64,000 nucleotides of DNA from Orychophragmus violaceus (Eukaryota > Streptophyta > Magnoliopsida > Brassicales > Brassicaceae), in assembly GCA_030180135.1 (NCBI GenBank), contig CM058232.1, positions 59,603,330 to 59,667,329 of the forward strand. The letters are read 5' to 3'. The translations under genes and the position numbers were made by a program. Of the stretch, positions 36,194 through 48,880 are shown piece by piece (the stretch's first letter is position 1; each line of letters begins with the position of its first letter). The notes under the pieces were generated by a model, which did no database searches, was not told where the DNA came from, and worked only from the letters and a program-made list of their open reading frames with translations.

Positions 36194-37386
36194 TGATAGG
36201 TTCTAAGTTTTACCCTATTCTAAACTGCAAGTGCACAATATCGTCAAAGTAGTATATAGGGTTATCGAATCCACAGGGACACTTGGTCTCAATAGAATCA
36301 GAAACGTAACGATTAATACTAGAAATAAAGCAAGTGGTGAATGAATTAAAAGCAAGGCAAGAAAGTAAACAGTAGCAAGTTGGTTGTGAAAGCAATAAAC
36401 TAAAAGCGTCAAGCCTAGGGTGTTCTCAGGAAATCAGACAAGCAGACAAGTTAATCAGTCATGATCTAATTAAACGCAGTTCTAGAACTCAAATCACGAA
36501 ATTAGAAATAACCAAATCTCTTTGCGAAAATCCTCTAAGTCTAAGTGCAGTAACCCAAATCTCTTTGCAATTACTAACAGATTAAACTAGCATTAAGTTC
36601 AAGTTTGATATGTTCACAATTAAACTAAACCAAATCTCTTTGCGAATAATTTAATTGCTCAACCTAAATAGTTCAGATTCTAAAACACACTCTCGTGTCG
36701 AATTTAGCAACCTAAGATCTAGATTCTAATTGATCAGGTTAGAACTAGCTTTAAGCACAATTTAGTTTGAAGAACATTCTAATCATATGAATCCTTAACT
36801 GAATTAAACAAGTCTAGCAAGTCATCAAACCCTAATGAGAAACCCTAAACTTAACTATGGATCTACTCAGACATGATTGATGAAAACATAATCATAGAAA
36901 TAATAGATTGCATATAAGAAATTAAATAGATAAAGGGGTTCGAAATCTTCTCCAAAATAACTGAAGTACAGGATTAGATCAGCCCCGAAAGCTCTAAAAA
37001 TCTCTTAGCTCTAAGTATGAAAGCGTAAGTAAATTAAACACCAAAATCCTCTATATATAAGTCTAATCTCGGCTGGGGCTCCTGTGTAAATACTGGAACT
37101 ATTCTGGGCCTCTTTGTAAATCTTCAAAACTTGTTAAACCGACGCTTACGGCCCATCTCGCTAGTGTGTCGACCGATGCACAAGGTGTGTCGGTCGATGC
37201 TTGATCAATAAATCGGACAGTGAGTTAAGCTCTCGGCCAAAACGTCCCAAAAGTCCCAAAATGCTCCAAATATCTCCAATTAGCTCCAAACCTGATTAAA
37301 CCCGTAAAAGACTCTAAACGAACACAAAAGACACTAAAAACACATCTATATCATGGTATAAAATGGGTAAATACCATGATATATCA
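36194..37386 (-). repeat. 5' LTR of G5
   Basis: 1193 bp with full TGATATATCA...CCTATCA ends on the minus strand, TATA-like TTATATATAG (plus 37051-37060), palindrome pair at 37153-37190. ATACC follows. Confidence 0.92.
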
Positions 37387-37391
37387 ATACC

Positions 37392-38570
37392 CTCTTGTGT
37401 CGATCGACACAGGATAAGTTTGGGTCAACACAGGCCTTGCGATTGGTTGATCGGTTCAATTGGATTGAACTGGTTATCATGCTTGGTTAAGATAGATCAG
37501 ATCGGTTTAAATTGGATGAATTGGTTCAATTGGATTGGACTGGTTATCTCAATTAGTATAAACCGATTTGATTGGATAAGATCAGTTTGATTGGATAAGT
37601 CGGTTCAATTGGATTGGACCGGTTATCGCGATTAGTTAAAACTGATTGAATCGGTTCAATTGGATGGACCGGTTGAATTAGATTTGACCGGTATCTCAAT
37701 TGGTCTAAAACCGGTTCAATTGGATTGACCGGTTATCGGGTTTCGTTAAGGTTGGATGCGAACCGTAATCGTTTGGTTATTGAACCAAATGATTGAGAAA
37801 CCAAACCAAATGACCTAACCACTTTTGTTAGAACAATTAAAACTCAATTAAAATTAAAAGTTAAACGTGTTCTAAACCTATCGAATACAAATTGGATGTG
37901 TATTAAATCAAAGCTTAGTTTCAATATGGTCAACTGTCAAGACTCATTTCGTTGTTGTGATAGTCTAGCCAAGAGCTTGGTGTCCACAATTACATGAGTA
38001 AGGCAGGTAATCGTGTTGATGGACTTGCAGTGCTTGAAATCAACAATTACATGACCTAAGAGATTGATTTACTAACCTTTTAGAGTTCCGTTTCCTCAAC
38101 TAAATATCAAGTGACCTTGATGTCTTGCCCAATCTTGTCTACTGTCAAGACTCGTTTCGTTGTTGGATAGTCTTGGAGTCCTTGGTATCCACAATTACAT
38201 GAGTAAGGCAGATGATCATTGATAGACTTGCAGTGCGACTGTCAATGATCACAAGACTGAAGAGATTGGTTTATTTGACTGGGCTATCAGAAGTTCTGGG
38301 CCCATAGACATCAGAGTGGATGAGACATGGATTGTCTTATCTGCGACCAAGAGTTGTACTGGGTACAATTAGCAATGATTTGCTTACCTAGATAACTGAA
38401 GTTTGGGTGATGGCGAGTCGTCCACTCAGATTTTGGTGAAGTATGGGTCTTGGATCATTATATTCATAGAGGAAACATTGTTTGAATATAATGCGAGTTT
38501 TCTTATTAGATAAGATTTCTCATTTCCTGAACTTCATAACTAAAACTTTTCTTTTATTAGTTTTCAGCCT
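37392..38570 (+). other. Copia B leader, second part
   Basis: Non-coding. It resumes the leader after G5 with a palindrome TGTGTCGATCGACACA (37394-37409) and a decayed partner. Then six or more degenerate repeats of GGTTCAATTGGATTGGACCG with GGTTATC (37450-37740), and two blocks with CAACTGTCAAGACTC-like and CACAATTACATGAGTAAGG sequence (37925-38250) matching the copia A leader. Confidence 0.75.
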
Positions 38571-39485
38571 ATGTCTAAAACTACTTTCTCGTTGCGATCC
38601 GTCCTTGAGAAGGACAAGTTAAATGGATCAAATTTCCTGGATTGGTATCGGAACTTGAGATTTATTCTCAAGCAAGAGAGTAAGGACTATGTCCTTGAGA
38701 AAGCTCTCCCCGAGAGGCTTGGGACCAATGCCTCGCATGCAGTTTATGATGCTTGGAATAAGCATTATATTGATGTGGTAGATGTGTGTGGTCTGATGTT
38801 GGCTACCATGAACTCGGACTTAAAGAGTCAACACGAGAACATGGAGTCGCCAATCGAGATGATCACCAGCCTGAAACTGAAGTTTTAGGATCAGGCACGA
38901 GTTGAGAGATACCAGATGGTTAAGTCTCTCATTGGGTGCAAGCTACCAGAGGATGCTCCAGTGAGTTCTCATGTCATTAAAATGATGGGTTACATTGATA
39001 ACCTGGGGAAACTGGATTGTCCTGTTAGCCTAGAGTTGGCTACTGAGATCATTCTGCAGTCACTGCCGTCAAGTTATGATAAGTTTAGGAAAAGCTATAT
39101 CAAGAATGACTTGACGAAGACGTTGACTGAGCTGCATGGCATGCTCAAGACAGCTGAGCAAAGCATCATAAAGGGTAAAAGGTTTTAGAAATCTTGTGTT
39201 GACAAGGGTAGAGGCAGGGCCGTCCAGATTTGGAATCAGGATAAGCCTGTGTCATCTTATAAGCCCAAGTCCGGCCCATCTGATGTTGGTAAGTGCTGCT
39301 ACTGTGATGAGTTTGGGCATTGGAAGAGAGATTGCATTAAATTCCTGGAAGATTCACAAGAGATGAAGGAGATGTACGGTACTTCTTCTTCAGGTATTGT
39401 GTTATTACTTCAAGTTCTACGTATGTATTGGATACTGGTTGTGGTACTGATATTTTTGAAATATACAGGGCCTAAACAACAGTAG
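38571..39485 (+). pseudogene. gag: Copia B gag (stops in frame)
   Basis: Gag homologous to copia A and D, starting MSKTTFSLRSVLEKDKLNG. In-frame TAG codons at 38886-38888 (copia A has CAG) and 39186-39188, the rest of the frame staying open to the zinc knuckle CCYCDEFGHWKRDC (about 39294-39335). A frameshift then destroys the protease start. It preserves the N-terminal region that is frameshifted in copia A and so shows the ancestral frame. Confidence 0.85.
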
Positions 39486-42400
39486 AAGGTTCAAGAAAGG
39501 ACAAGTGGAACTGCGTGTCTGGTATGGAGCAATGGTTGTTGCATGAGCCGTAGAGATTCTCCACTTGTAGGAGCCTTTCAAGCTTGGTTTTTGAATTAAG
39601 TAATTTCTACTATGTACTTGCTTTATGCAGAGATGTCCTTCATTTTCTTGTAAGAATTTGGATGTTTTTCATTCTGATAAAAGACAAGTTTTGCTCTTTT
39701 GATCTTAATGAAATATTATATGGTAGCACCCCTTTTGATAATGGGTTTTATATCTTAAACCAATGTACGCTTGTATATATAACATAAACGCCAAACGGTT
39801 TAAGTCTGAAGACTCGAAATCGATTTTCCTAAGTATAGTCGTTTCAACCACATAGAGTGAAGCGGATTCAGAAGTTCCATAGTTATGGGCTTTTAGGCTT
39901 ATTTGATTATAAATCATATGAGATATGTGTTGGGAATGTCCTGAAATCTACTGTGCTATCTCTAGAAAGTATGATAAGTGTCGAGATCAGACATAAGTCA
40001 TAAATACTGGGAGGTCATGATGACTTGCTAGAGTCCGCTCTTGATCTATAAGTTAAGTACTTATTACCAGTATTGTATGATCCCAAAGGGTCACACACCA
40101 TAGCTAACGGAAAAGTTAAATGGAATTAATACGGTAAGATGCAAGGCATTTACTGTATTTGTACAGAGAATTGGGCCAGACAAAATACAGTCTTTTGTCT
40201 GATTTGGGTCTTGGGCCCAAAAGCCTAATAGGCCATTAGTTTAATTACTTGGGCCCATATAAGGAAGAGGGAGGCGCCACTTAGCCTAAGGGTCTGCGAT
40301 TTTTCTAGGTCTGGCCGTCCTCTCTCTCTCTGTTGTTCCAGCTTGGTCTAGCAGCCTGATCCAGTAGCTTGTAAGCGTGTGGATACCTAGGAGGAGCCGG
40401 TTATCATCAGCTCTTGCAGATCTCGATATTCCTTTGATCAATCCGCTGCAATCATAAGGTAATGATCCTGATCTGTTTATGATTCAACTGCAAATCACCT
40501 AGATCCTGGTTGATTATGTTAGGTTGTAATCTGATAATTACACCAATGAACACACATAATCCTACAATATGAATTCTGCTTGCTGGGCCAAATGACTAAG
40601 GCTTCTTTAGCAGAGCTAAAGAAAAGGGCCAAAGGCTTATTGGGCCTTGCACGTACTGATGTATGTGGCCCGATGAGCATTAGTGCAAGAGGAAATCTTC
40701 AGTACTTCATTACCTTATTGATGGCTTCAGTAAGTATGGTTGTGTTCATTTGATGAGACACGAGTCAGAATCCTTTGAAATGGTCAAAGGAGTTCCAAAA
40801 TGAAGTATAGAACCGATATGACAGAAGTATTTAAAATCCTCGATTAGATCGCGGAGGAGAATACTTGAGTCAAGAATTGAGTGATCATCTAACTGAGTGT
40901 GAAGTCTTCTCACAGCTCATTTCTCCTGAAAAACCTGAATGGTGTTTCTAGGAGAATGAATCGGACCTTATTAGATAGGTTTCGAATAATGATGAGTCAC
41001 GTGAATCTTCCATTATCCTTTGAGGAATACGCTCTAAAATGTATGTGTTTACGCCATATATTTTTCTATTAGAATCAGTTGAAAGACACCACATTGGATG
41101 TGGACTGGAAGTTTTCCAAGTATGTTTTCCTGATTAATTGGAATTGCAAGGTTTATGTAAAGCAGTGGTCAACAGACAGGCTTGAACCCAAATCTGATAA
41201 GTGCTGCTTCGCTGGTTGTCCTATGGAAACCAAGGCTTATTACTTTTGCAACCAATCCAAGAACAAAGTTTTGTTGTTCGGAACTCTGTTTTTCTAGAAA
41301 GAAAGTCACATTCCAAGAAGAACAGTGGGAGTAAAAGTACAGCTCGAAGAAATTCGAGAAACACAGGAGGCTGCTCAACCTGTTGAGGGAGAGCAGCGGA
41401 TAGATCTACAAAGTGCTGTAGGACCTACACCTGTGGAGCCTGAAGTTCGCAAATCCGAATGGATCCGTCACTAACCCGAGAGTGATTTCTCGTGACCGAT
41501 TGCCGTGATCTGTTGATCATTGAAAAGTGACGAGCCTGCGAAATTCAAGAAGCGATGGTGAGCACCAACTCCAAAAATTTGCTAGGTATGCATGTTAGCT
41601 TCACCGATCTATTTCTGGAATGAAGCAAACATCTTGGAGTTGGAACCTACGTTCTGTTAAAACGGTCAAAATTTTTGACTTGATCAGGAACGAATAGGAA
41701 CCGTGCGTTTACAAGTAGACTAGTGGGAGCGTAATTGCATTTCTCACACTGTATGTATATTACATACTCATTCTCATAAACGACGTTCCGTCACTTAAGT
41801 CTCATGAGACTTGGGTCGGAAGTCATTTTCAACAATAGACATGGGAGAAGCCGCGTAAGTTCTTGGAGCAAGGATCTATTGAAATAGATTGGGTAGGCTA
41901 ATTGGATCGTGTCAGAATCCTTATGCTGATAAGGTATTGGACAGTTCCAATATGCATGATTCCAAGAATGGCTTCATACCAAAGGTCTTATGGCAATAAT
42001 CTTAGCAAGATGAAGTGTCTTGGACACTGGCTGAGCTAGTATGTATGAGTGTGATTCCTTATGCTTCTGCAATAGAATCCATCATGAATGCCATATTTTG
42101 CGCTCGTCTGGATGCAGCTTACGCATAAAGCATGACGAGAAGATACCAATATGTTCCGGTAAAAGTCACTAGACAGTTGTAAGGAATATCCCCAAGTGTT
42201 TGAGGAACACTAAGGATAGGTTCTTGTTCAATTGAGGAAGTAACGAATTCGTTAAAAGTAGTTAGATGGACAAAGACGTCTTTTGGTTCCCACCTAGTTA
42301 TGTCTCTTTGTCTGTGTAGCGGTGCTATCTGTTGGAAGGGCTCCAAGCAGAGGACCGTAGAATAGTGCTTATTAATGAATGGCGGTGTGGTTTGTTGGAA

Positions 42401-42490
42401 TGGTTCCAAGCAAGAACACCGCAGTCTCTCTCATAACCTAAGCACGAGTTTTATACTGTTGCTGTAGGTATTAGATATCTGAAGACGTGG
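39486..42490 (+). pseudogene. Copia B pol remnants
   Basis: Strongly decayed protease, GAG-pre-integrase, integrase, RT and RNase H in all three frames, interrupted by a solo LTR at 39928-40566 within the GAG-pre-integrase zinc region. Integrase traces run to about 41300. At about 41580-41600 the sequence jumps from the pre-RT linker straight to the middle of RT, deleting about 375 bp with the first catalytic Asp; copia D shows the same join. RNase H is reduced to two copies of a GCGGTG...TCCAAGCA block (42315-42422) followed directly by the terminal CCTAAGCACGAG, so its C-terminal half is gone. Confidence 0.82.
39928..40566 (+). mobile_element. Solo copia LTR related to copia D
   Basis: 639 bp, TGTTGGG...CCTACA, with ATATG at 39923-39927 and 40567-40571. 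Clearly similar to the copia D LTR (shared AGACATAAGTCATA and CATGATGACTTGCTAGAGTC blocks). No internal region, so it is a solo LTR. Confidence 0.9.
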
Positions 42491-43311
42491 TCTTGATTCT
42501 AGTGGGAGTTATGTTAGTTATGATGTTCACATAGACATGCTATGGTCATGTTTATAAAAACTGACATCAGCATTATTTGATTATTGGATAATTAAATGAT
42601 GGTCCCAAAGTATTTTATGTTCATTTTATAGGTCATCAAGTTGAGGACTTGATCATGAAACCCTATAAGTGTAAGATGACATAAAATTATGTTTGTCCCT
42701 AGTCGAGGTTGTTAAAGTGGGACACTAACAACCGCGAGAGACTAGCATGTGAGGTGACTGTTGGACTAAGTTTCATGGAGTCAATGATATGATTATCACA
42801 GTCAATCACATAGATATATGTTGGTGAACATATGATCGGACATGACCCGCTAATGAGAACTCTACAGGATAGTTATATCAGTGTCATGAGAGGTTCTCAT
42901 TACGACTATAAAGTATAGTCCTTAGACCTGAGTTCATCATGCTTTCTAGCATGTGAATTGGTACGCTTTGACCTTGTCAAACGTCGTTCCGTAACTGGCG
43001 GCTATAAAGGCATTGCTTAGGCGTATCATGAAGTGTGTGTAGAAACAGGGATGGAACAAGAAGGGATTTGTCCCTCCTATATAACAGGAGATAAATATCT
43101 CAGGGCCCATCGATGATTTGATACTGAGAAAATGCATGGCCGTGCTCAAACGAGGTGATTGTCAGTCGTTTGTTTTATCAGTATAGATCAGGAGTTCGAT
43201 GAACATGATGTTGGCTATAATAAGGATGACACAGTCTCTTGCCTTATGCCATATCGAGATATAGTGACAAAGGGATTAGGGGAATATTTGATTCCAGTAC
43301 AAGTGGGAGAT
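42491..43311 (+). other. Copia B 3' untranslated region and polypurine tract
   Basis: Non-coding counterpart of the copia A 3' region, with TAGTCGAGGTTGTTAAAG (near 42700), GAGGTGATTGTCAGTCGTTT (about 43153) and the tract AAGTGGGAGA at 43301-43310. Short frames here have no homologue. Confidence 0.8.
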
Positions 43312-45256
43312 TGTTGGGATTATGTCCTGAAATCATATTGTACTAACTCTGATAGATAGTTGTATTTTTAAGATCGGACAATCCATGTAATACTAGGTGA
43401 TCATAATGTTTTGCTAGAAGCCGCTTATGACTTATGAGTTGTAACTCATTCCTAGTATTATGTGGACCTACAGGGTCACACACCTCAGCAAGCTGGATAC
43501 ACTTTGTATGGGATTGATCATTGGTATATGGTCTAGTCAATGTGTATAGGATACACATTGAATTCGATTTTTAAGAGGTGTGTCGATCGACACCATTGTG
43601 TGTGTCGATCGACACAAGGCTGGTTCCGAAACTGATGTTTCGGTTTATGACTTAAACGTTTTGGGTTTTGATCCAATGAACGGTTTTGTCATCCGAGGTC
43701 TGTATATAGGCTTATATGCACGACTTGGAAAGGAGAGCCGTCGCATTTGTTTTGCATAAACAAAACCTAGCCACCTAGAAACTCAGGGATTCCCCTGAGA
43801 TCCGATTCTCGGCACTAGCATCCCGGCGGATTCCAGCTTGTGTGCGTGTGGACTGCAGTAGAGGCGCAGCAGCTGAGGCGCTCTCGATCTCACTTACTGA
43901 TATATCATGGTTTTTACTAGTTTTAGACCATGATATAAGTGTGTTTTTAGTGTCTTTTGTCTTTGTTTAGAGTTTTTACAGGTATAATCAGGTTGGGAGC
44001 TGAATTGGAGATAATGGAGCATTTTGGAGATTTTTGGAGTGTTTGGCCGAGAGATAGAGTTCACTGTCCGAAACAGAGGAAGGTGTCGATCGTTGCACTC
44101 TAGCATCGATCGATGCACCAGCGAGATGGGCCAAAAACTCGGCGGTTTAGAAGAGTGAAGAATTTGCACTTTGATCCAGAAGTTCCTGATATTTACAAAG
44201 AAGCCCTTGGCCGAGATTATGCCTATATAATAGAGTTTTTAGTGTTTTTATTAGACACGCTTTATACGCTTTACATTACGCTTTGATACGAATAGCTAAG
44301 AGATTTCTAGAGCTTTTGGGGCTGATCTGAACCTGTTACATCATCTGTATTTGGAGAAGATTTCGAACCCTTTTACTCTTATTCTTTTATGCAATTTATT
44401 CATTCTATGATTATGTTTTCATTATCTATGTCTGAGTAGATCCATAGTTAGGTTTAGGGTTTCTCACATAGGATTTCATGACTTGCTAGACTTGTTCAAA
44501 TTCAGTTAAGGATTCATAACTATATCTGTTCTTCAATTTAATTGTGCTTAAAGCTAGTTCTAACCTGATCAATTAGAATCTAGATCTTAGGTTGCTAAAT
44601 ACGTCACGGAAGTGGGGTTTAGGAATCTGAACTAATTAAATTGGGCAATTAAACTTTGCGCAAACGGAAGTTTGGTTTAGGATAATTGTGAACATATCAA
44701 ACTTGGACTTATTGCTAGTTTAATCTGTTAGTTCTCGCAAACGAAAGTTTGGTTTGCTGCACTTAGACTTAGAGAATTATCGCAAAGGAATTTGGTTAAT
44801 TCTATATCTGTGTTTTGAGTTCTAGAACCGTTCTTAATTAGATCCTTGCTGAATGAACTGTCTGCTTGTCTGATTTCCTGAGAATACCCTAGGCTTGACG
44901 CTTTTAATTACTTGCTTCACAAACCGTTAATCTCTGCTACTGATTTACTTTCTCGCACCGCAATTTATTTCATTCACTACTTGCTTATTTCTAGTATTTA
45001 TTCCTACAGTTTGATTCTCTTGAGACCGAGTGTCCCTGTGGATTCGATAACCCTATATACTACTTTGACATTGCTGTTCACTTGCAGTTTAGTATAGGGA
45101 AAACTTAGAACCTATCACTTACCTGTTCATTATTCCGCTGCAAATCTCCAGGTAAACACGAGATCATTCCCAATGATTCAATTAACTAAACCCTAGATCC
45201 TAGGCTTAGAACTTGTGGGATTCTGAAAGCTGTTAGAATTGGCCCAAGTTCCTTCA
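43312..45256 (+). repeat. 3' LTR of copia B, split by a solo Athila LTR
   Basis: Pieces 43312-43897 and 45118-45256 form an LTR matching 11646-12366. Palindrome pair at 43578-43614, TATA-like box at 43703-43710. Followed by CCAGT. Confidence 0.92.
43898..45117 (+). mobile_element. Solo Athila-type LTR
   Basis: 1220 bp, TGATATATCA...CCTATCA, flanked by CTTAC (43893-43897 and 45118-45122). It is more diverged from the G5 LTRs than they are from each other and lies in the opposite orientation. Palindrome pair at 44084-44120. No internal sequence. Confidence 0.92.
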
Positions 45257-45341
45257 CCAGTTTATAGGCGACCGCCCCCTCCCTATCCAGGATCGTGAAC
45301 GGCCCCAAGTATCTCAGATCAAGCTTTCCACATCTGGAAAC
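45257..45341 (-). pseudogene. G2 integrase fragment between copia B and G3
   Basis: Eighty-five bases that encode, on the minus strand, GKLDLRYLGPFTILDREG and following residues, a gypsy integrase C-terminal signature. It links the G2 piece at 53107 with that at 11645 once the CCAGT and GAAAC duplications are removed. Confidence 0.85.
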
Positions 45342-46859
45342 TGATAACAAGGATTTTCGCAGTCCTTTGAGGTACCAATTCCTCAAGCTTATCGATGTAG
45401 CTTTGAGGTATCTAACCTTTTTGTGATGGATAAGACCAATAAGAAAGCACTAAACCTTCAGAGTCAAATAAAAAAATTTGGTTTTAGTTTCTAACAATCC
45501 TAACGAAAACAATTCAATCAATGACAAAGATAAGGCCTAAAGGTTAAGGTCAACGGACAGGTGACTCGGGATGATCAAGGATCCTAATTCGAACTTCATG
45601 GAAGCTAATCTCCTAGCATGGAACACAACAAGTCGATCAGTTTAATCTCTTAACACTAACCTCTTTACTTAATCCTAATCCAAGAACAAATTCTCATTTT
45701 TGAATTAAAATCAAGTAAGCATTCAAACAAGTTCCAAACAGCCAACAATCACTCTAAACATACATTTTCATGTGCTAGAATGTGAAAGTCCTATCAAAGC
45801 TAGAAACTGGAATTTCATCGAACACATGGTGGACAAGAAATCCTAAACATCCTAATCAACTTGATCAAGGCTAATTAGGCAATAAACCCACTTTGATAGA
45901 CGAGATTTTAAACAATCAAACATTAGAAATCCATTGATCACCCCTAATCAACCTAATCCTACCTAACCCAAAAGCCCTATGAAGAACTACTCACTAATCA
46001 TCATGTGATCAACAAAACCCATATGGATAGTGTTGATCATTAGAGATTAGAGATAGAAACAAAGATTTAGAGAAGAAATCACCAAAAAGTACTTAGATTA
46101 ATCAAAGAAATCCAAACTTGTTCTTACAAAGTGTTTAGAACAGAAAATAAAGCTTTAGATACAATAAAAATAGGTTTTTGGCTTAAACAGTCAATAGGGT
46201 GCGAGCCGGGTCAACCCGGAACAAACCGGGTGTTGACCCGGATCCGAAACAATTTATGGGACGCGTATCGGCCTGGGCACCCGATACGCCACCCGGTATG
46301 AACTCTCGGATTTTTCTGGGAAGGGTCGTATCGGCCTGGCCCCCCGATACGCCACCTGGTATGAACTCTTGGATTTTTCTGGGAAGGGTCGTATCGGCCT
46401 GGCCACCCGATACGCCACCCGGTATGGACTGTCTGAATTTTTTGTGTTGAGATGCATCCAGTAAATCAGGCATAACTCTGTCCGAATGACTTCAAACCAC
46501 CTCCATTAGAAAGCTAACTCAATTTCCCATGATTTTTATTCAGAATCCCAGAGCTAAAGGTCAACGTAATATCTTCATATGACTCAATCTTTCAAGCTCA
46601 TCGGTTTGGTCCTTCATCACCATTTCACTTGCAATCACTCCTTTGGCCTCCAAACTCTTCCAAACATCCTTAGCAACTCCAAGAACCAACAAAACATAAG
46701 AAACACTCCAAATGCAAGCCTAGAATGCCTAAACCTAGCTCTAGATGATCCTATACTCTAAACACACCAATGACCAAAGAAATGAAGCTAAAGGAGACTA
46801 AGAAAAAGTAAAACATGATCCTAACAATAGCCTAAATGCATAAAAATACAAGTACATCA
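45342..46859 (-). repeat. 3' LTR of G3
   Basis: 1518 bp, closely matching 51578-53106. Contains three tandem copies of a palindromic cassette. Confidence 0.92.
46263..46425 (-). repeat. Triple palindromic cassette in the G3 3' LTR
   Basis: Three copies at a spacing of about 62 bp, each with CGTATCGGCCTGG, CCGATACGCCACC and CGGTATG, forming inverted repeats. Overlapping frames on both strands that repeat RIRPFPEKS or PGGVSGGQADT are by-products of the repeat. Confidence 0.85.
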
Positions 46860-48880
46860 ATTCCCCCAAACTTAAACCTTGCTTGTCCACAAGCAAGCAT
46901 AAGACTATCAAAGCAAGTTGGGAGAAAGGTTTGAAGGCGGGAGCTCATATCCAAAGACAAAACTGAGATCAACAAGTTCCAATTCGAGTCAACGTCACCA
47001 AGATGCAACCAAGTTAGGCTTACTCCAAAAATTTAGCCATGCTCATCAAGACAAAACTCTTAGCTCAATTCTCAACCTAGACAAGCATTCCTATCAACTA
47101 GCTTTTTAACATTCATTAGGTTTTCAAGTGGATCTTACTCAATGCAAGGTGAACAAACTCATTTGGCATAGGGATAAGGTTTTGAGATTAAAGTGATCTT
47201 AATCAAAAGAAGGGTTTACTCCAAAAGCATGAGGGTTTTCTCATAAAGAAGTGAATGAGCTAATGTAAAATGCTAAGAGTTAGAGGCAATTGGTGCATAC
47301 TAGGCTGATTTCCATCTACCCATGTCCCAATTACTTCTTCTCCTAGTCTAGCCCACCTAAATGGATACTACCCTTGATCAGGGCTATTTTTGCCTCATCT
47401 CCTTTTCTCAATCAGATACTTTTTATAGAAACTCCCCAAGGATCAATAAAGACTTTTCAAAACAGTGGCAAATCTCTTCTTTTTAACTTAGCTCAAATCT
47501 TTCTTTAGCAATGGTCTCTTTTCTTTCTTTAAGGTGGGCCTTTGGGTTCTTTTCATTTCAAAATATGAGACACTTTTCTTTTCTTTAAACACATAAGAGC
47601 TTTTCTTCTTTTAAAACACTTTGCCAACAAACATAAGATCCTAACCAATATCCCTTTCATTCTTCCATTTCTTTACTCTCTTCTTCCATTCCCAATTCCT
47701 CCCCTAAACTTGGATTCTAGCCCATTGCAAAGGTAAAGGTGCTGAGCTTGCACTATATGGAAATTTCCCCTAGTCGCCTCATACTCAACACTTTTTACCT
47801 AGCTCATTCAAGAAAATAGGCCTACCTCTCAACAAGAGTGTTTATGGTTTGAAAGAAGGGTGGTGAAAGGTATGGAGTCTATTCAAGCAGGCGAGAGTGG
47901 TAAAAGGGATAAGAATGCTTGAATATTTTCAGAGTATCCACGAGTTTAGCACACAAAGCATGAGCAAGATAATTAGATGTCATCATTAAAGTTCTCACTT
48001 AGGTAGAGCTAGTGTCAATTCAAAGCCTATTTCAGTTTCAAACCAAGTTTCAAAGCAAGCAATCCAAGCATGGTTCGTCATAACTTTCTAGCCTTTCTTG
48101 AATTACAATCTTAGGACAATCAACTAGCTCAAACAACTAGCATAAAGAACAAGTCATCACTCAATCAGTCTTACAAGGAATTTCAATCAGTGCTCCCTAT
48201 GCATGCGTTCTATATGATGCAACTAGACTCGATCCTATGATGCAAGTGAAACTACATGCTTTCTTTTTGAAATTTTTTGAAATTTTTTCAATTTTTTTGG
48301 TTTTTTCTATGCCATAAATGAAATGCATGAGACTCAAAGTGAGGAAATCGAAAATAAGAACAAAGAAAACATGGTTAGCAACTAGCCTCTCCCCCAAACT
48401 TAGTTCACACCGTCTCGGTGGGAAAGTAAGCTCGAGAGAGAGACTCAACAAAAGGAGAAAAAGAAAGAAAAGAAGATAAAATGCAAGTATGTACAAGTTG
48501 GAGTGTTGCCTGGTCCAAGAGAAGGCGTATCGGTCGAGTGAACCTGGGCAGTGAGAGCGTATCGGCCTGGCCAGCCGATACGCCAGCCGATATGATGTAT
48601 CGGATTATTTCTGGGAGGCACGTATCGGCCTGGCCAGCCGATATCGTGGCCGATACTGCTTCACTGTTTTCCTTTCAACCACTTTGTCTAAGATGTTTCG
48701 GCCCTTTCTTAACGCCAATGAGTCCATAGCTTCACCTATCAACCAAAACCTGATAAAAACTCAAAGCAAAACATCAAAGATGACTAGCAAAAGATCAATA
48801 TGTACAAGGATAAACATGGGAATGTCTCCCAAGTGCGCTTTTGTTTAAAGTCGTTAAGCTCGACTTTCGCAAACCGAGAT
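46860..48880 (-). other. G3 3' untranslated region
   Basis: About 2 kb with no gene and no trace of RT or integrase. Minus-strand order: hairpin TGGGAGACATTCCCA (48817-48831) next to a GCGCACTT box; palindrome cassettes (48524-48660); inner purine tract AAGTTTGGGGGAGAG (about 48387-48401); pyrimidine-rich and T-rich segments; and the 3' purine tract AAGTTTGGGGGAAT at about 46860-46873 next to the LTR. Confidence 0.8.
48524..48660 (-). repeat. Internal palindromic cassettes of G3
   Basis: CGTATCGGCCTGGCCAGCCG and CCGATACGCCAGCCGATATG repeated twice with a variant CGTATCGGTCGAG, the same motif as in the G3 LTR. Confidence 0.8.

Larger units (their letters stand above)
12791..37386 (-). mobile_element. 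G5: Athila-type gypsy element, Gag-Pro plus ORF-1, no RT
   Basis: Minus-strand element bounded by 1.19-kb LTRs TGATATATCA...CCTATCA and a perfect ATACC duplication (12786-12790 and 37387-37391). Order from its 5' end (right): LTR 36194-37386, PBS, gag-pro, spacer with palindromes, ATHILA ORF-1, 3' untranslated region, purine tract, LTR. Reverse transcriptase, RNase H and integrase are absent, so it must have moved with help from another element. The left part is enlarged by a tandem array of LTR-plus-UTR units and by copia insertions C and D in its 3' LTR. Confidence 0.9.
11646..45256 (+). mobile_element. Copia B: Ty1/copia element inflated by nested insertions
   Basis: LTRs at 11646-12366 and 43312-45256 (the latter itself interrupted) with perfect target duplication CCAGT at 11641-11645 and 45257-45261, PBS at 12368 and purine tract near 43301. 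Its own sequence totals about 7.1 kb; the rest is Athila-like G5, one solo copia LTR and one solo Athila LTR. Pol is deeply decayed and lacks the RT fingers and most of RNase H, although LTRs differ at only about 20 of 721 positions by eye. Copia B2 at the right edge shares its defects, so this is probably a non-autonomous family. Confidence 0.92.

Noticed and set aside
46183..46473. Frames with triple PGGVSGGQADT-like repeats
   Set aside because: By-product of the G3 palindromic cassette; open on both strands and in the LTR.
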